Part shown: positions 1 to 5,740 of the stretch, one piece after another
How positions within the stretch are numbered: the first letter of the stretch is position 1
Layout of the letters: every line of letters starts with the position of its first letter
NCBI GenBank assembly: GCA_902834965.1
Contig: CADFKY010000068.1
Location: 1-5,740, forward strand
DNA length: 5,740 nucleotides
Direction of reading: 5' to 3'
Source: Veillonellaceae bacterium
GTDB taxonomy: Bacteria > Bacillota_C > Negativicutes > Veillonellales > Veillonellaceae
The notes under the pieces: generated by a model
What the model saw: only the letters and a program-made list of their open reading frames with translations
Databases searched by the model: none
Told to the model about the DNA's origin: nothing
Program-made: the position numbers and the translations under genes

Positions 1-2
1 TA

Positions 3-1118
3 AATGGTGAAACTAAACGCATTGGTATTACGCGTATTCACATGGAAGAAGATGCTGGTAAACTCGTTCATAGTGGTAACACTATTTCCGATTCTAAATC
101 TTCTAATGTTGACTATAACCGTACTGGTGTACCTCTTCTTGAAATCGTATCCGAACCAGATATTCGTTCCGGCGCAGAAGCGAGAGCCTATGTTGAAAAA
201 CTACGTTCTATCTTGCAATACTTAGAAGTATCTGACGGTCGTATGGAAGAAGGTTCCTTACGTGGTGACTGTAACGTATCCGTACGTTTGCGCGGTACTA
301 AAGAGTTTGGTACACGTACAGAAACTAAGAATGTTAACTCCTTAACAGCTATTCAAAAGGTTGTTGAATATGAAGCCTTGCGCCAAGCTAAGTTGATCGA
401 AGCTGGCGGTAAAGTAGATCAAGAAACACGTACTTGGGATGATGCTCAAGGCATTACTATTGGTATGCGTAAAAAAGACGAAGAAAACGATTACCGTTAC
501 TTCCCTGAACCTGACTTGGTACCAATTGTAATTACAGACGAAAAAATTGAAGAAGTACGTCGTGCGTTACCAGAATTACAAGATGCTAAGATTGAACGCT
601 TTGTATCTGAATATGGCTTGTCTCGTGAAGATGCTACAACCCTTACTGTATCCCGTAAAACAGCAGATTTCTTGGATGCTACTGTAAAAGCAGGTGCCGA
701 TGCTAAGATTGTTGCTAACTGGATGCTTGGTGATTTGTCTAAGATGATTAATGAAAGTGGCTTAACATTTGCTGAATCCAAAGTAAGCCCTGAAAACTTG
801 GCTGGTATGATTGCTCTTATCGATAAAGGTACAATCTCTGGTAAAATTGCGAAAAAGGTTATTGTATCCATGTGGGAATCCGGCAAGGATGCAGATACTA
901 TCGTAAAAGAAGAAGGTCTTGTTCAAATCACTGATACTGGTGCTATCGAAGAAATCGTTAAGCAAGTTATTGCTAACAATCCACAACCAGTGGCAGACTT
1001 CAAAGGTGGCAATGGCAAAGCTATTGGCTTCTTAGTAGGTCAAGTTATGAAGGAATCTAAAGGCCGTGCTAACCCTGGTATGGTAAATGAATTGCTTCAA
1101 AAATACTTGAAAGACTAA
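3..1118 (+). CDS. gatB: Aspartyl/glutamyl-tRNA amidotransferase subunit B (GatB), 5'-truncated by the window edge
   Basis: GatB is the tRNA-binding, ATP-using subunit of the cytoplasmic GatCAB complex. The complex converts misacylated Glu-tRNA(Gln) and Asp-tRNA(Asn) to Gln-tRNA and Asn-tRNA, using ammonia released by GatA. The reading frame is already open at position 3, starting NGETKRIGITRIHMEEDAGK, so the ATG at 42 is internal and not a start. The 371 visible residues lack roughly the first 100 of a family that is usually about 475 long. Family landmarks in order are the HMEEDAGK block (about 39-62), NRTGVPLLEIVSEPD (about 118-162), YRYFPEPDLVP (about 492-524), the start of the helical GatB/YqeY-type tail domain (from about 786), and the terminal VGQVMKESKGRANP block (about 1035-1076). 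The C-terminus is complete and ends in TAA. A hairpin follows 33 bp later, so this is probably the last gene of its operon; gatC and gatA would be expected upstream, outside the window. Confidence 0.97.
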   Translation, partial: NGETKRIGITRIHMEEDAGKLVHSGNTISDSKSSNVDYNRTGVPLLEIVSEPDIRSGAEARAYVEKLRSILQYLEVSDGRMEEGSLRGDCNVSVRLRGTKEFGTRTETKNVNSLTAIQKVVEYEALRQAKLIEAGGKVDQETRTWDDAQGITIGMRKKDEENDYRYFPEPDLVPIVITDEKIEEVRRALPELQDAKIERFVSEYGLSREDATTLTVSRKTADFLDATVKAGADAKIVANWMLGDLSKMINESGLTFAESKVSPENLAGMIALIDKGTISGKIAKKVIVSMWESGKDADTIVKEEGLVQITDTGAIEEIVKQVIANNPQPVADFKGGNGKAIGFLVGQVMKESKGRANPGMVNELLQKYLKD

Positions 1119-1151
1119 TTTGTCCGTTAGTATATAGTCGCATAAGCAATA

Positions 1152-1209
1152 CAAATAAAAATATCCCCTAGAGATATATGAATTTATATCTATAGGGGAT
1201 ATTTATTTG
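1152..1209 (+). terminator. Probable intrinsic terminator after gatB
   Basis: This is a long inverted repeat. TATCCCCTA (1162-1170) pairs with TAGGGGATA (1193-1201), and AGATATA (1172-1178) pairs with TATATCT (1185-1191). One G/A mismatch lies between them and a 6-nt loop (1179-1184) closes the hairpin. The outer flanks CAAATAAA and TTTATTTG also pair, leaving a 2-nt bulge on the left arm. The A-rich left flank and T-rich right flank, with ATTTTTAT just beyond, are typical of a Rho-independent terminator that could work in both directions. The T-run is interrupted, so efficiency is uncertain. It insulates gatB from the next promoter. Confidence 0.75.
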
Positions 1210-1228
1210 CATTTTTATCATAGAAATA

Positions 1229-1237
1229 TGGTATAAT
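1229..1237 (+). promoter_or_regulatory. Extended -10 promoter for the small membrane-protein gene
   Basis: A perfect extended -10 element, TGGTATAAT, has the TGn at 1229-1231 and TATAAT at 1232-1237. No good -35 hexamer is seen: the 17-bp position holds GCATTT, and TTGCAT at 1207-1212 would need a 19-bp spacer. A weak -35 is common with a TGn-extended -10. Transcription would begin near 1243-1245, giving a leader of about 40 nt before the ATG at 1286. It lies immediately after the gatB terminator. Confidence 0.75.
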
Positions 1238-1285
1238 AAGTTGTATAAAATTAATTATTATTTTGGTCATATAAAGGACGTAACG

Positions 1286-1702
1286 ATGTCTGATCAACAC
1301 AATACAAATAACAATCAAAATACATATAGAAATAATGAACGTAGCGATAGCTTTGGTAGTAATGCTCACTTCGGAGAGCCAAATACACGGGTATTATCTG
1401 ATGATGAACGCCGTGACTTTGATGGTGTAACCATTGAAGAGGTAGGAGACTCTGTTCATGTGGACTCTACACCTAGTAATATGAACGAAGAGTATCAACG
1501 CGGTGAAGAGTACAATCAATATGGCCCTCATGTTAAGGTGTATAGCTTTAATAGTACGAGTTGGCTAAGTCGTATTGTTTTAATTATCATTCTAGCAATT
1601 GTATTAGCAGCTGTAGTATTTTTTGGTGGCATTATCCTATCTGTTGTAGGGGTTGTCATTTTAGTGGGAGCTATTGTTTCCTTTATCTTTGGCCTCTTTT
1701 AA
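1286..1702 (+). CDS. Small membrane-anchored protein of unknown function (138 aa)
   Basis: I do not recognise a function. The ATG at 1286 is chosen because AAAGGA (1273-1278) sits 7 nt upstream. A TTG at 1241 in the same frame lies at the predicted transcription start and has no ribosome binding site. Residues 1-35 are hydrophilic and Asn/Gln/Ser-rich (NTNNNQNTY) and look disordered. Residues 35-80 are acidic and include TRVLSDDERRDFDGVTIEEVG. A short block, HVKVYSFNSTSWLSR (about 82-96), leads directly into an almost unbroken hydrophobic stretch (about 97-138). This stretch could form two membrane helices with a turn near FFGG (112-115), or one long one. There is no signal-peptide-like N-terminus and no cysteine. 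The hydrophilic head is probably cytoplasmic, since Arg96 flanks the first helix, but topology is inferred. The gene has its own promoter, and the next promoter overlaps its stop codon. It is a credible gene by its RBS, promoter and codon pattern. Confidence 0.85.
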   Translation: MSDQHNTNNNQNTYRNNERSDSFGSNAHFGEPNTRVLSDDERRDFDGVTIEEVGDSVHVDSTPSNMNEEYQRGEEYNQYGPHVKVYSFNSTSWLSRIVLIIILAIVLAAVVFFGGIILSVVGVVILVGAIVSFIFGLF

Positions 1703-1711
1703 TGGTATAAT
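1703..1711 (+). promoter_or_regulatory. Extended -10 promoter for the B12/radical SAM gene
   Basis: TGGTATAAT lies directly after the TAA of the upstream gene (1700-1702), with TATAAT at 1706-1711. It is identical to the box at 1229-1237, and the identity extends one base upstream (ATGGTATAAT in both). At 17-bp spacing the -35 position holds TTATCT, a poor match. Predicted transcription starts near 1718, leaving a leader of about 50 nt. The -10 overlaps a perfect 16-bp AT palindrome at 1707-1722. Because there is no terminator upstream, read-through from the small gene is also possible. Confidence 0.65.
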
Positions 1712-1722
1712 ATATATATTAT
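1707..1722. repeat. Perfect 16-bp AT-only palindrome overlapping a -10 box
   Basis: ATAATATATATATTAT reads identically on both strands. It covers five of the six bases of the -10 hexamer and the likely transcription start site. It could be a binding site for a dimeric regulator, or simply the low-complexity AT run expected around a strong -10 in an AT-rich genome. Nothing else in the window repeats it, so a regulatory role is unproven. Confidence 0.4.
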
Positions 1723-1765
1723 GACTAGACGGTGGCTGAGCCATTCGATGATATAAAGGGGACCT

Positions 1766-3604
1766 ATGAACGTAGTTTTATCCACATTAAACTCAAAATT
1801 TATACATTCTTCCTTGGCTTTGCGTTATCTCAAAGCGTATGGGCAGGCTCACGGACAGGCATACGATATAGTAGAATATACTATTAATATGCCTGTTTTA
1901 CATATTCTTAGCGATATTACAGAGCGCAATATAGATGTATTGGGCTTTGCTTGCTATATCTGGAACATTGAAATGACCTTACATGTGGTGGACATGGTGA
2001 AAGCAGTTCGACCAGATATTAAAATTATCTTAGGCGGTCCGGAGGTATCTTTCACTGCCGATGAAATTCTAAATCGTTGCCATGCTGTAGATTATGTTGT
2101 ACAAGGCGAAGGGGAAGAAGCCTTTTATAAACTCATTAGCGCACTAACAAATGGCAAGGATGGCCTTACAGAGGAAATTGCTGGCGTTCGTGGGCGCCAT
2201 ATTACAGGTCAACTTATGGGATCCACTGAGGCCGTAGAGGTTAAAGATCTTAGCACTATTCCATTTCCATATGTAGAAGAGGATATGATTGATTTAGAAC
2301 ATAAAATTATCTACTATGAGTCCTCTCGTGGTTGTCCGTTCTCTTGTCAGTATTGCTTATCTGGCAATAAGAATACAGTGCGATTCTTCCCACAAGAGCG
2401 AACTTTTAAAGAATTACAATGGTTTATCGACCATAAGGTAAAGCAAGTTAAGTTTGTAGATAGAACATTTAACTGTGCACCACATCATCATCGTCCATTG
2501 ATGGAATTTATGCGAGATGCCAATACAGAGACGAACTTCCATTTAGAAATGGAACCTGAGCTCATGACAGAATGGGAAACAAATATTCTCTGTGAAACAC
2601 CACCAGGGCGTATTCAAATCGAAGTGGGCGTACAAAGTACACATAAGAAAACTTTAGATGCTATTAACCGATATAATGATTGGCCGTACATTCAAAAGGC
2701 AATTCGCCCTATTATTGAGGCGGGACGCACACATGTACATATGGATTTAATTGTAGGCTTACCTTACGAAAATAAAGCACGATTTGGATTATCCTTCAAT
2801 GATTTATTTAGCTTACAACCTCATGCGCTACAAATAGGATTCTTGAAACTATTAAAAGGATCTGGTGTACGCCGCATGGAGGCATACCAATATATTAGTG
2901 ATCCGTTAGCGCCATATGAGGTTTTGAGCACTCATGTATTACCATATAATGATGTACGCTTCTTAAAGCACTTTGAAGATGTATTTGAACGCTTCTATAA
3001 TAGTGAGCGTTTTAGAACTGTCTTTGCCTATATTGGTAGCAAGCTTATTAAGGAACATACTGATACATCCATAACTGGTGAAGCTATAGTAACAAATCAT
3101 GTACCACCAATGAAAAAGTATGATCTCACAAAAGTGGAGCCTAAAAAAGACGCTTTTTCTTATTTCTGTGAAATGACACAAGCTTGGCTCGATGCAGGTA
3201 ATCACAAGATTAACTTGAAAGATATCGACCAAATAGAGTTCTTATATAATTTCTTCTTGGCTAAAGGCGACAATGTAGCGGCCGAATTACTACAGTACGA
3301 TACACTTGTTAGCTATCGTGGTAAGGTTCGAAGTGAAGCCGTAGGTTTGCCTAAGCAGACAAAGGAACTTTTACAAGAAGGGGAAGCATTCTGGCGAAAC
3401 GAAGAGATCGCATCTCAGTATATTCCAAACTATACATTTAAAGAATGGCGTAAGATTCGCCAACAATATGTAGAAATGCCTATGTCCAAAGATACTGCAT
3501 ATGTATTGGGCATAGATAATGTACCTAGTACACCATTTACAGTTGTAATTGACGTTAATAAAGAGGTTAAACCATTTATACGTCCTGAAATAGAGGCTTG
3601 TTAG
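1766..3604 (+). CDS. B12-binding-domain radical SAM protein with DUF4080-type C-terminus (612 aa)
   Basis: This is a cytoplasmic iron-sulfur enzyme of the radical SAM superfamily whose reaction is unknown. Residues 1-150 resemble the cobalamin-binding (Rossmann-like) domain that precedes many radical SAM cores: a beta strand with NSKFIHSSLALRYL (9-22), then IIILGG-like KIILGGPEVSF (86-96) and YVVQGEGEEAF (110-120). No DxHxxG motif is present, so any cobalamin would not be His-ligated in the classical way. The radical SAM core starts with YESSRGCPFSCQYC; Cys190, Cys194 and Cys197 form the CxxxCxxC cluster motif. KFVDRTFN (229-236), IEVGVQS (285-291) and MDLIVGLPYE (326-335) are further core strands. 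About 370-600 matches the DUF4080-type C-terminal region. The ATG at 1766 follows AAAGGGG (1755-1761) at a short 4-nt spacing. It has its own promoter and no clear terminator. The family call is firm; the function is not known to me. Confidence 0.9.
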   Translation: MNVVLSTLNSKFIHSSLALRYLKAYGQAHGQAYDIVEYTINMPVLHILSDITERNIDVLGFACYIWNIEMTLHVVDMVKAVRPDIKIILGGPEVSFTADEILNRCHAVDYVVQGEGEEAFYKLISALTNGKDGLTEEIAGVRGRHITGQLMGSTEAVEVKDLSTIPFPYVEEDMIDLEHKIIYYESSRGCPFSCQYCLSGNKNTVRFFPQERTFKELQWFIDHKVKQVKFVDRTFNCAPHHHRPLMEFMRDANTETNFHLEMEPELMTEWETNILCETPPGRIQIEVGVQSTHKKTLDAINRYNDWPYIQKAIRPIIEAGRTHVHMDLIVGLPYENKARFGLSFNDLFSLQPHALQIGFLKLLKGSGVRRMEAYQYISDPLAPYEVLSTHVLPYNDVRFLKHFEDVFERFYNSERFRTVFAYIGSKLIKEHTDTSITGEAIVTNHVPPMKKYDLTKVEPKKDAFSYFCEMTQAWLDAGNHKINLKDIDQIEFLYNFFLAKGDNVAAELLQYDTLVSYRGKVRSEAVGLPKQTKELLQEGEAFWRNEEIASQYIPNYTFKEWRKIRQQYVEMPMSKDTAYVLGIDNVPSTPFTVVIDVNKEVKPFIRPEIEAC

Positions 3605-3685
3605 TAATATAAAAATAATTTATCTAATTTTGATAGTTGAAATATTACATAACAAGTGATGATTGGTTAGTTAAATAGGAGTGTT
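3605..3685 (+). other. AT-rich gap between the two radical SAM genes; no clear signal
   Basis: This 81-bp gap is strongly AT-rich. GTAATAT (3604-3610) and ATATTAC (3642-3648) are inverted copies 31 bp apart, and TATC/GATA could pair inside them, but no GC-rich stem or T-run makes a terminator. TTGATA (3630-3635) is a good -35-like hexamer, but no acceptable -10 lies 16-18 bp downstream. I therefore cannot place a promoter here. The downstream genes may be read from the promoter at 1703 or from an unrecognised one. The only firm signal is the ribosome binding site AGGAG at 3677-3681, 4 nt before the ATG at 3686. Confidence 0.5.
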
Positions 3686-4651
3686 ATGACCGATACAACG
3701 AGACCAAAACGATACCGCATGGTATCTAAATACTATAAAGAAACCTATGGGGAAAAGGTTTATAAGCTGCCTGTTGCCTTACCGCTAACGTGTCCAAATC
3801 GAGACGGTTCAGCCGGCGTAGGAGGCTGTACCTTCTGCGGTGAAATCGGTGCGGGCTATGAAAATCGTCCTGCTTGGATGACAGTACGCATGCAATTAGA
3901 GGAAAACATTGCTCACATAGGTCCTAAATATAAGGCGAAAAAATTTATACCTTATTATCAAAACTTTAGTAATACCTATTTGGGTCTTGATGATTTTAAT
4001 AGCTATATGGAACAAGGCTGTATCGATGAAGCTGTAGGCATTGCTATTGCGACGCGACCAGATTGTATTGCCGATGAATATTTAGACATATTAGCTGATA
4101 TTAGAGATCGTTTTCAAAAGGATATTTATATTGAATTAGGATTGCAAACGGTCAATTATGATACCCTTGAGAAGATTAATCGTGGCCATGATTTAGCTCA
4201 GTTTATTGATGCTGTATTACGCATTAAGAGATACGGATTTAATGTCACAACCCATATGATTGTCAATTTACCTTGGGATACAATGCAGGATACCATCGAA
4301 GGGGCCCGTATTTTGTCAGCCCTTGGCGTAGATCAAGTAAAATTGCATGCTTTATATATCGTCAAAAATACGTTGATGGCCAAGTGGTATCAAGAGGGGC
4401 AATTTACCTTAATTAGTGCCGAAGAATATGCTGATCGGGTTGTGAATTTTGTACGTCATTTACATCCAGATATTGTCTTACAACGTCTTGTCGGGAGAGC
4501 ACCTGAAGATAATACGTTATTTACGAACTGGTCCATGGGGTGGTGGCGCGTTCAAGATTTAATTGATGATAAATTAGACGAACTAGATGCTCATCAAGGT
4601 GATTTATGTGATTATTTAAACGGCAAAGCCGTTCGTAAGTTTATAGATTAG
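3686..4651 (+). CDS. TIGR01212-family radical SAM protein (YtqA/MnmL or YhcC type), 321 aa
   Basis: This is a cytoplasmic radical SAM iron-sulfur enzyme of the YhcC (E. coli)/YtqA (B. subtilis) family, with an Elp3-like core. The N-terminus has RYRMVSKYYKETYGEKVYKL (9-28) followed by the diagnostic cluster motif TCPNRDGSAGVGGCTFCGE. Its cysteines are 36, 48 and 51, giving C-x11-C-x2-C rather than the common CxxxCxxC. Other family blocks are YYQNFSNTY (90-98), GIAIATRPDCI (118-128), ELGLQTVNYDTLEKINRGHD (150-169), THMIVNLPWDT (189-199) and KLHALYIVKNT (219-229). Length is normal for the family (about 300-325). From my knowledge of the family, YtqA has been linked to mnm5s2U formation at the tRNA wobble position (MnmL), acting before the methyltransferase MnmM/YtqB. 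No methyltransferase gene adjoins it here, so the symbol is withheld. AGGAG at 3677-3681 supports the ATG. It ends 8 bp before phoH and is very probably cotranscribed with it. Confidence 0.93.
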   Translation: MTDTTRPKRYRMVSKYYKETYGEKVYKLPVALPLTCPNRDGSAGVGGCTFCGEIGAGYENRPAWMTVRMQLEENIAHIGPKYKAKKFIPYYQNFSNTYLGLDDFNSYMEQGCIDEAVGIAIATRPDCIADEYLDILADIRDRFQKDIYIELGLQTVNYDTLEKINRGHDLAQFIDAVLRIKRYGFNVTTHMIVNLPWDTMQDTIEGARILSALGVDQVKLHALYIVKNTLMAKWYQEGQFTLISAEEYADRVVNFVRHLHPDIVLQRLVGRAPEDNTLFTNWSMGWWRVQDLIDDKLDELDAHQGDLCDYLNGKAVRKFID

Positions 4652-4655
4652 GAGG
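4650..4655 (+). promoter_or_regulatory. phoH Shine-Dalgarno sequence overlapping the upstream stop codon
   Basis: AGGAGG shares its first two bases with the TAG stop (4649-4651) of the radical SAM gene and lies 4 nt before the phoH ATG at 4660. This is the strongest ribosome binding site in the window. It fixes the phoH start and suggests translational coupling between the two genes. Confidence 0.85.
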
Positions 4656-4659
4656 TTAT

Positions 4660-5673
4660 ATGAGCGAACAAGTTTTTACATTTCCTACATATGACCTAGC
4701 ACAATCCATACTAGGTCAACATAATCGATATCTGCATATGATGCTTGAAGTCATCTCTGCAGATGTAGTGGCACGCGGTGATACTGTTGTTATCAAGGGC
4801 GATGAAAAACAAGTAGAGGCCCTATATCGTACGTTAGAAGAACTAGTATTCCTATACCGTGAAGGCAGTACCATCACTGAGTCCCAAGTTCGTATTGCAG
4901 CCAAACTTGTAGCTAATGGTAAAGCTGATGCTGTGCATACTATGTTTGAAGATACCTTATCCGTTAATATGCGGGGAAAAAATATTACGCCTAAAACGGA
5001 AGGCCAGAAATACTATGTAGATAGCATTCGTAAAAATACCATTACCTTTGGTATTGGCCCTGCTGGTACAGGTAAAACATTCCTAGCCGTAGCTTTAGCT
5101 GCATTCTATTTGAAAAACCGCAATGTAGATAAAATTATTTTGACTCGTCCTGCTGTAGAGGCTGGTGAACGGTTGGGCTTCTTACCTGGCGAATTACAAG
5201 ATAAGGTAGATCCATATTTGAGACCTCTTTATGATGCATTACATGAAATGTTTGGCATTGAGCAAGTACAACGCTTTATGGAACGCGGTACTATAGAGGT
5301 AGCACCACTAGCATATATGCGTGGTCGTACCTTAGAAAATGCGTTCGTTATTCTAGATGAAGCACAAAATACGACGGCTGAACAGATGAAGATGTTCTTA
5401 ACCCGTCTAGGTAATAACTCTAAAATGGTTGTGAACGGTGATAAGACACAAATTGACTTACCACCACGTGTTGTGTCTGGTCTCGGCGAGGCTGAAAAGG
5501 TATTGCGTCATGTGCCTGGTATTAATATGGTTTACTTTAGCGACCAAGACGTTGTTCGTCACGATTTAGTAGGTCGCATTGTAAAAGCTTACGATGCATA
5601 TCACGAACGTAAGTTAGCTGGTGAGACTACAGAATCTAACGCAGTATCCAAAGAGAATGTAGCGAAAGGATAA
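4660..5673 (+). CDS. phoH: PhoH family P-loop ATPase
   Basis: PhoH (PhoL/YbeZ type) is a cytoplasmic P-loop NTPase related to the N-terminal helicase region of superfamily 1 proteins. Its exact activity is unsettled, but it is repeatedly tied to RNA metabolism and to YbeY. Residues about 10-70 form the small N-terminal KH-like domain, with LGQHNRYLHMM (18-28). The ATPase domain carries Walker A GPAGTGKT (133-140, Lys139), the LTRPAVEAGERLGFLPGEL block (161-179), Walker B FVILDEAQN (229-237, Asp233-Glu234), and VNGDKTQIDLP (258-268). VRHDLVGRIVKAYD (299-312) follows near the end. The last 20 residues are a hydrophilic, probably disordered tail. At 337 residues it has the usual length of this branch (about 320-350), and all catalytic motifs are intact. 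It is preceded 8 bp upstream by the YtqA-type gene and followed after 2 bp by the ybeY-like gene, the conserved phoH-ybeY order of many bacteria. Confidence 0.97.
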   Translation: MSEQVFTFPTYDLAQSILGQHNRYLHMMLEVISADVVARGDTVVIKGDEKQVEALYRTLEELVFLYREGSTITESQVRIAAKLVANGKADAVHTMFEDTLSVNMRGKNITPKTEGQKYYVDSIRKNTITFGIGPAGTGKTFLAVALAAFYLKNRNVDKIILTRPAVEAGERLGFLPGELQDKVDPYLRPLYDALHEMFGIEQVQRFMERGTIEVAPLAYMRGRTLENAFVILDEAQNTTAEQMKMFLTRLGNNSKMVVNGDKTQIDLPPRVVSGLGEAEKVLRHVPGINMVYFSDQDVVRHDLVGRIVKAYDAYHERKLAGETTESNAVSKENVAKG

Positions 5674-5675
5674 GC

Positions 5676-5740
5676 ATGTATATAAATATTAGCTATGATG
5701 AAGGAATTCAAGAGGATTCCAATATTGAGGCCGTTATCCG
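5676..5740 (+). CDS. ybeY: Probable endoribonuclease YbeY, 5' end only (runs off the window)
   Basis: Only 21 codons are visible, starting MYINISYDEGIQEDSNIEAV. AAAGGA (5665-5670), inside the last codons of phoH, lies 5 nt before the ATG, and the gap from the phoH stop is just 2 bp, so this is a cotranscribed real start. The N-terminus, a short beta strand followed by an acidic stretch, is compatible with YbeY, the metal-dependent endoribonuclease of 16S rRNA maturation and ribosome quality control. The identification rests mostly on the well-conserved phoH-ybeY gene order. The metal-binding HxxxHxxxxxH motif that would prove it lies beyond the window. Confidence 0.8.
   Translation, partial: MYINISYDEGIQEDSNIEAVI

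Noticed and set aside
4..225. A second plus-strand frame at the left edge (73 codons)
   Set aside because: It overlaps the conserved GatB blocks HMEEDAGK and LLEIVSEPD in another frame and has no family resemblance.
497..886. Minus-strand open frame of 129 codons opposite gatB
   Set aside because: It lies wholly within conserved GatB coding sequence, has no recognisable protein motif, and is explained by the codon use of the sense gene.
1241..1285. An in-frame upstream TTG that would lengthen the small membrane protein by 15 residues
   Set aside because: It coincides with the predicted transcription start, has no ribosome binding site, and the ATG at 1286 has AAAGGA at good spacing.
1731..1745. 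Small hairpin GGTGGC-TGA-GCCATT in the leader of the B12/radical SAM gene, considered as part of a cobalamin riboswitch
   Set aside because: The leader is only about 50 nt, far too short for a cobalamin riboswitch, and there is no B12 box. The stem is four Watson-Crick pairs plus two wobbles, which is easily chance.
2963..3232. Minus-strand open frame of 89 codons opposite the B12/radical SAM gene
   Set aside because: It is antisense to a well-supported coding region, with no domain and no supporting promoter; treated as a shadow.
3604..3648. GTAATAT...ATATTAC inverted repeat considered as a terminator
   Set aside because: The arms are 7 bp of almost pure AT separated by 31 bp, with no T-run after them; too weak to terminate.
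1..5740. Mobile elements, CRISPR arrays, toxin-antitoxin or phage-defence genes
   Set aside because: Every gene-sized stretch is accounted for by the listed genes. No direct-repeat arrays, transposase motifs or compositional break were seen.

Overview
The window looks like a chromosomal housekeeping stretch from a low-to-moderate GC bacterium. The gene set, codon usage and protein sequences fit a Negativicute, most likely Veillonella or a close relative. The genus is an inference from the character of the sequence, not from a database match. All genes lie on the + strand.

Layout: (1) the 3' three-quarters of gatB (tRNA amidotransferase subunit B) runs in from the left edge and ends at 1118. 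(2) A strong inverted repeat at 1152-1209 looks like its terminator. (3) An extended -10 promoter then serves a small gene (1286-1702) for a 138-residue protein with a hydrophilic N/D/E-rich head and a C-terminal membrane hairpin; I do not recognise its function. (4) A second, identical extended -10 box overlaps that gene's stop codon and precedes a 612-residue B12-binding-type radical SAM protein with a DUF4080-type C-terminus (1766-3604). (5) After an 81-bp AT-rich gap with no clear promoter or terminator comes a second, unrelated radical SAM gene of the TIGR01212/YhcC/YtqA family (3686-4651). (6) It is followed after 8 bp by phoH (4660-5673). (7) The start of a gene in the ybeY position begins at 5676 and runs off the right edge.

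Several genes concern RNA and translation: gatB completes Gln-/Asn-tRNA charging, the YtqA-type enzyme is linked to tRNA wobble-uridine modification, PhoH is an RNA-associated P-loop ATPase, and YbeY acts in rRNA maturation. mnmL-like, phoH and ybeY are so tightly packed that they very probably share a transcript. The B12-type radical SAM enzyme and the small membrane protein are the two genes of unknown role. I found no mobile element, CRISPR array, phage gene, tRNA or rRNA, and no clear evidence of a wholly new system.
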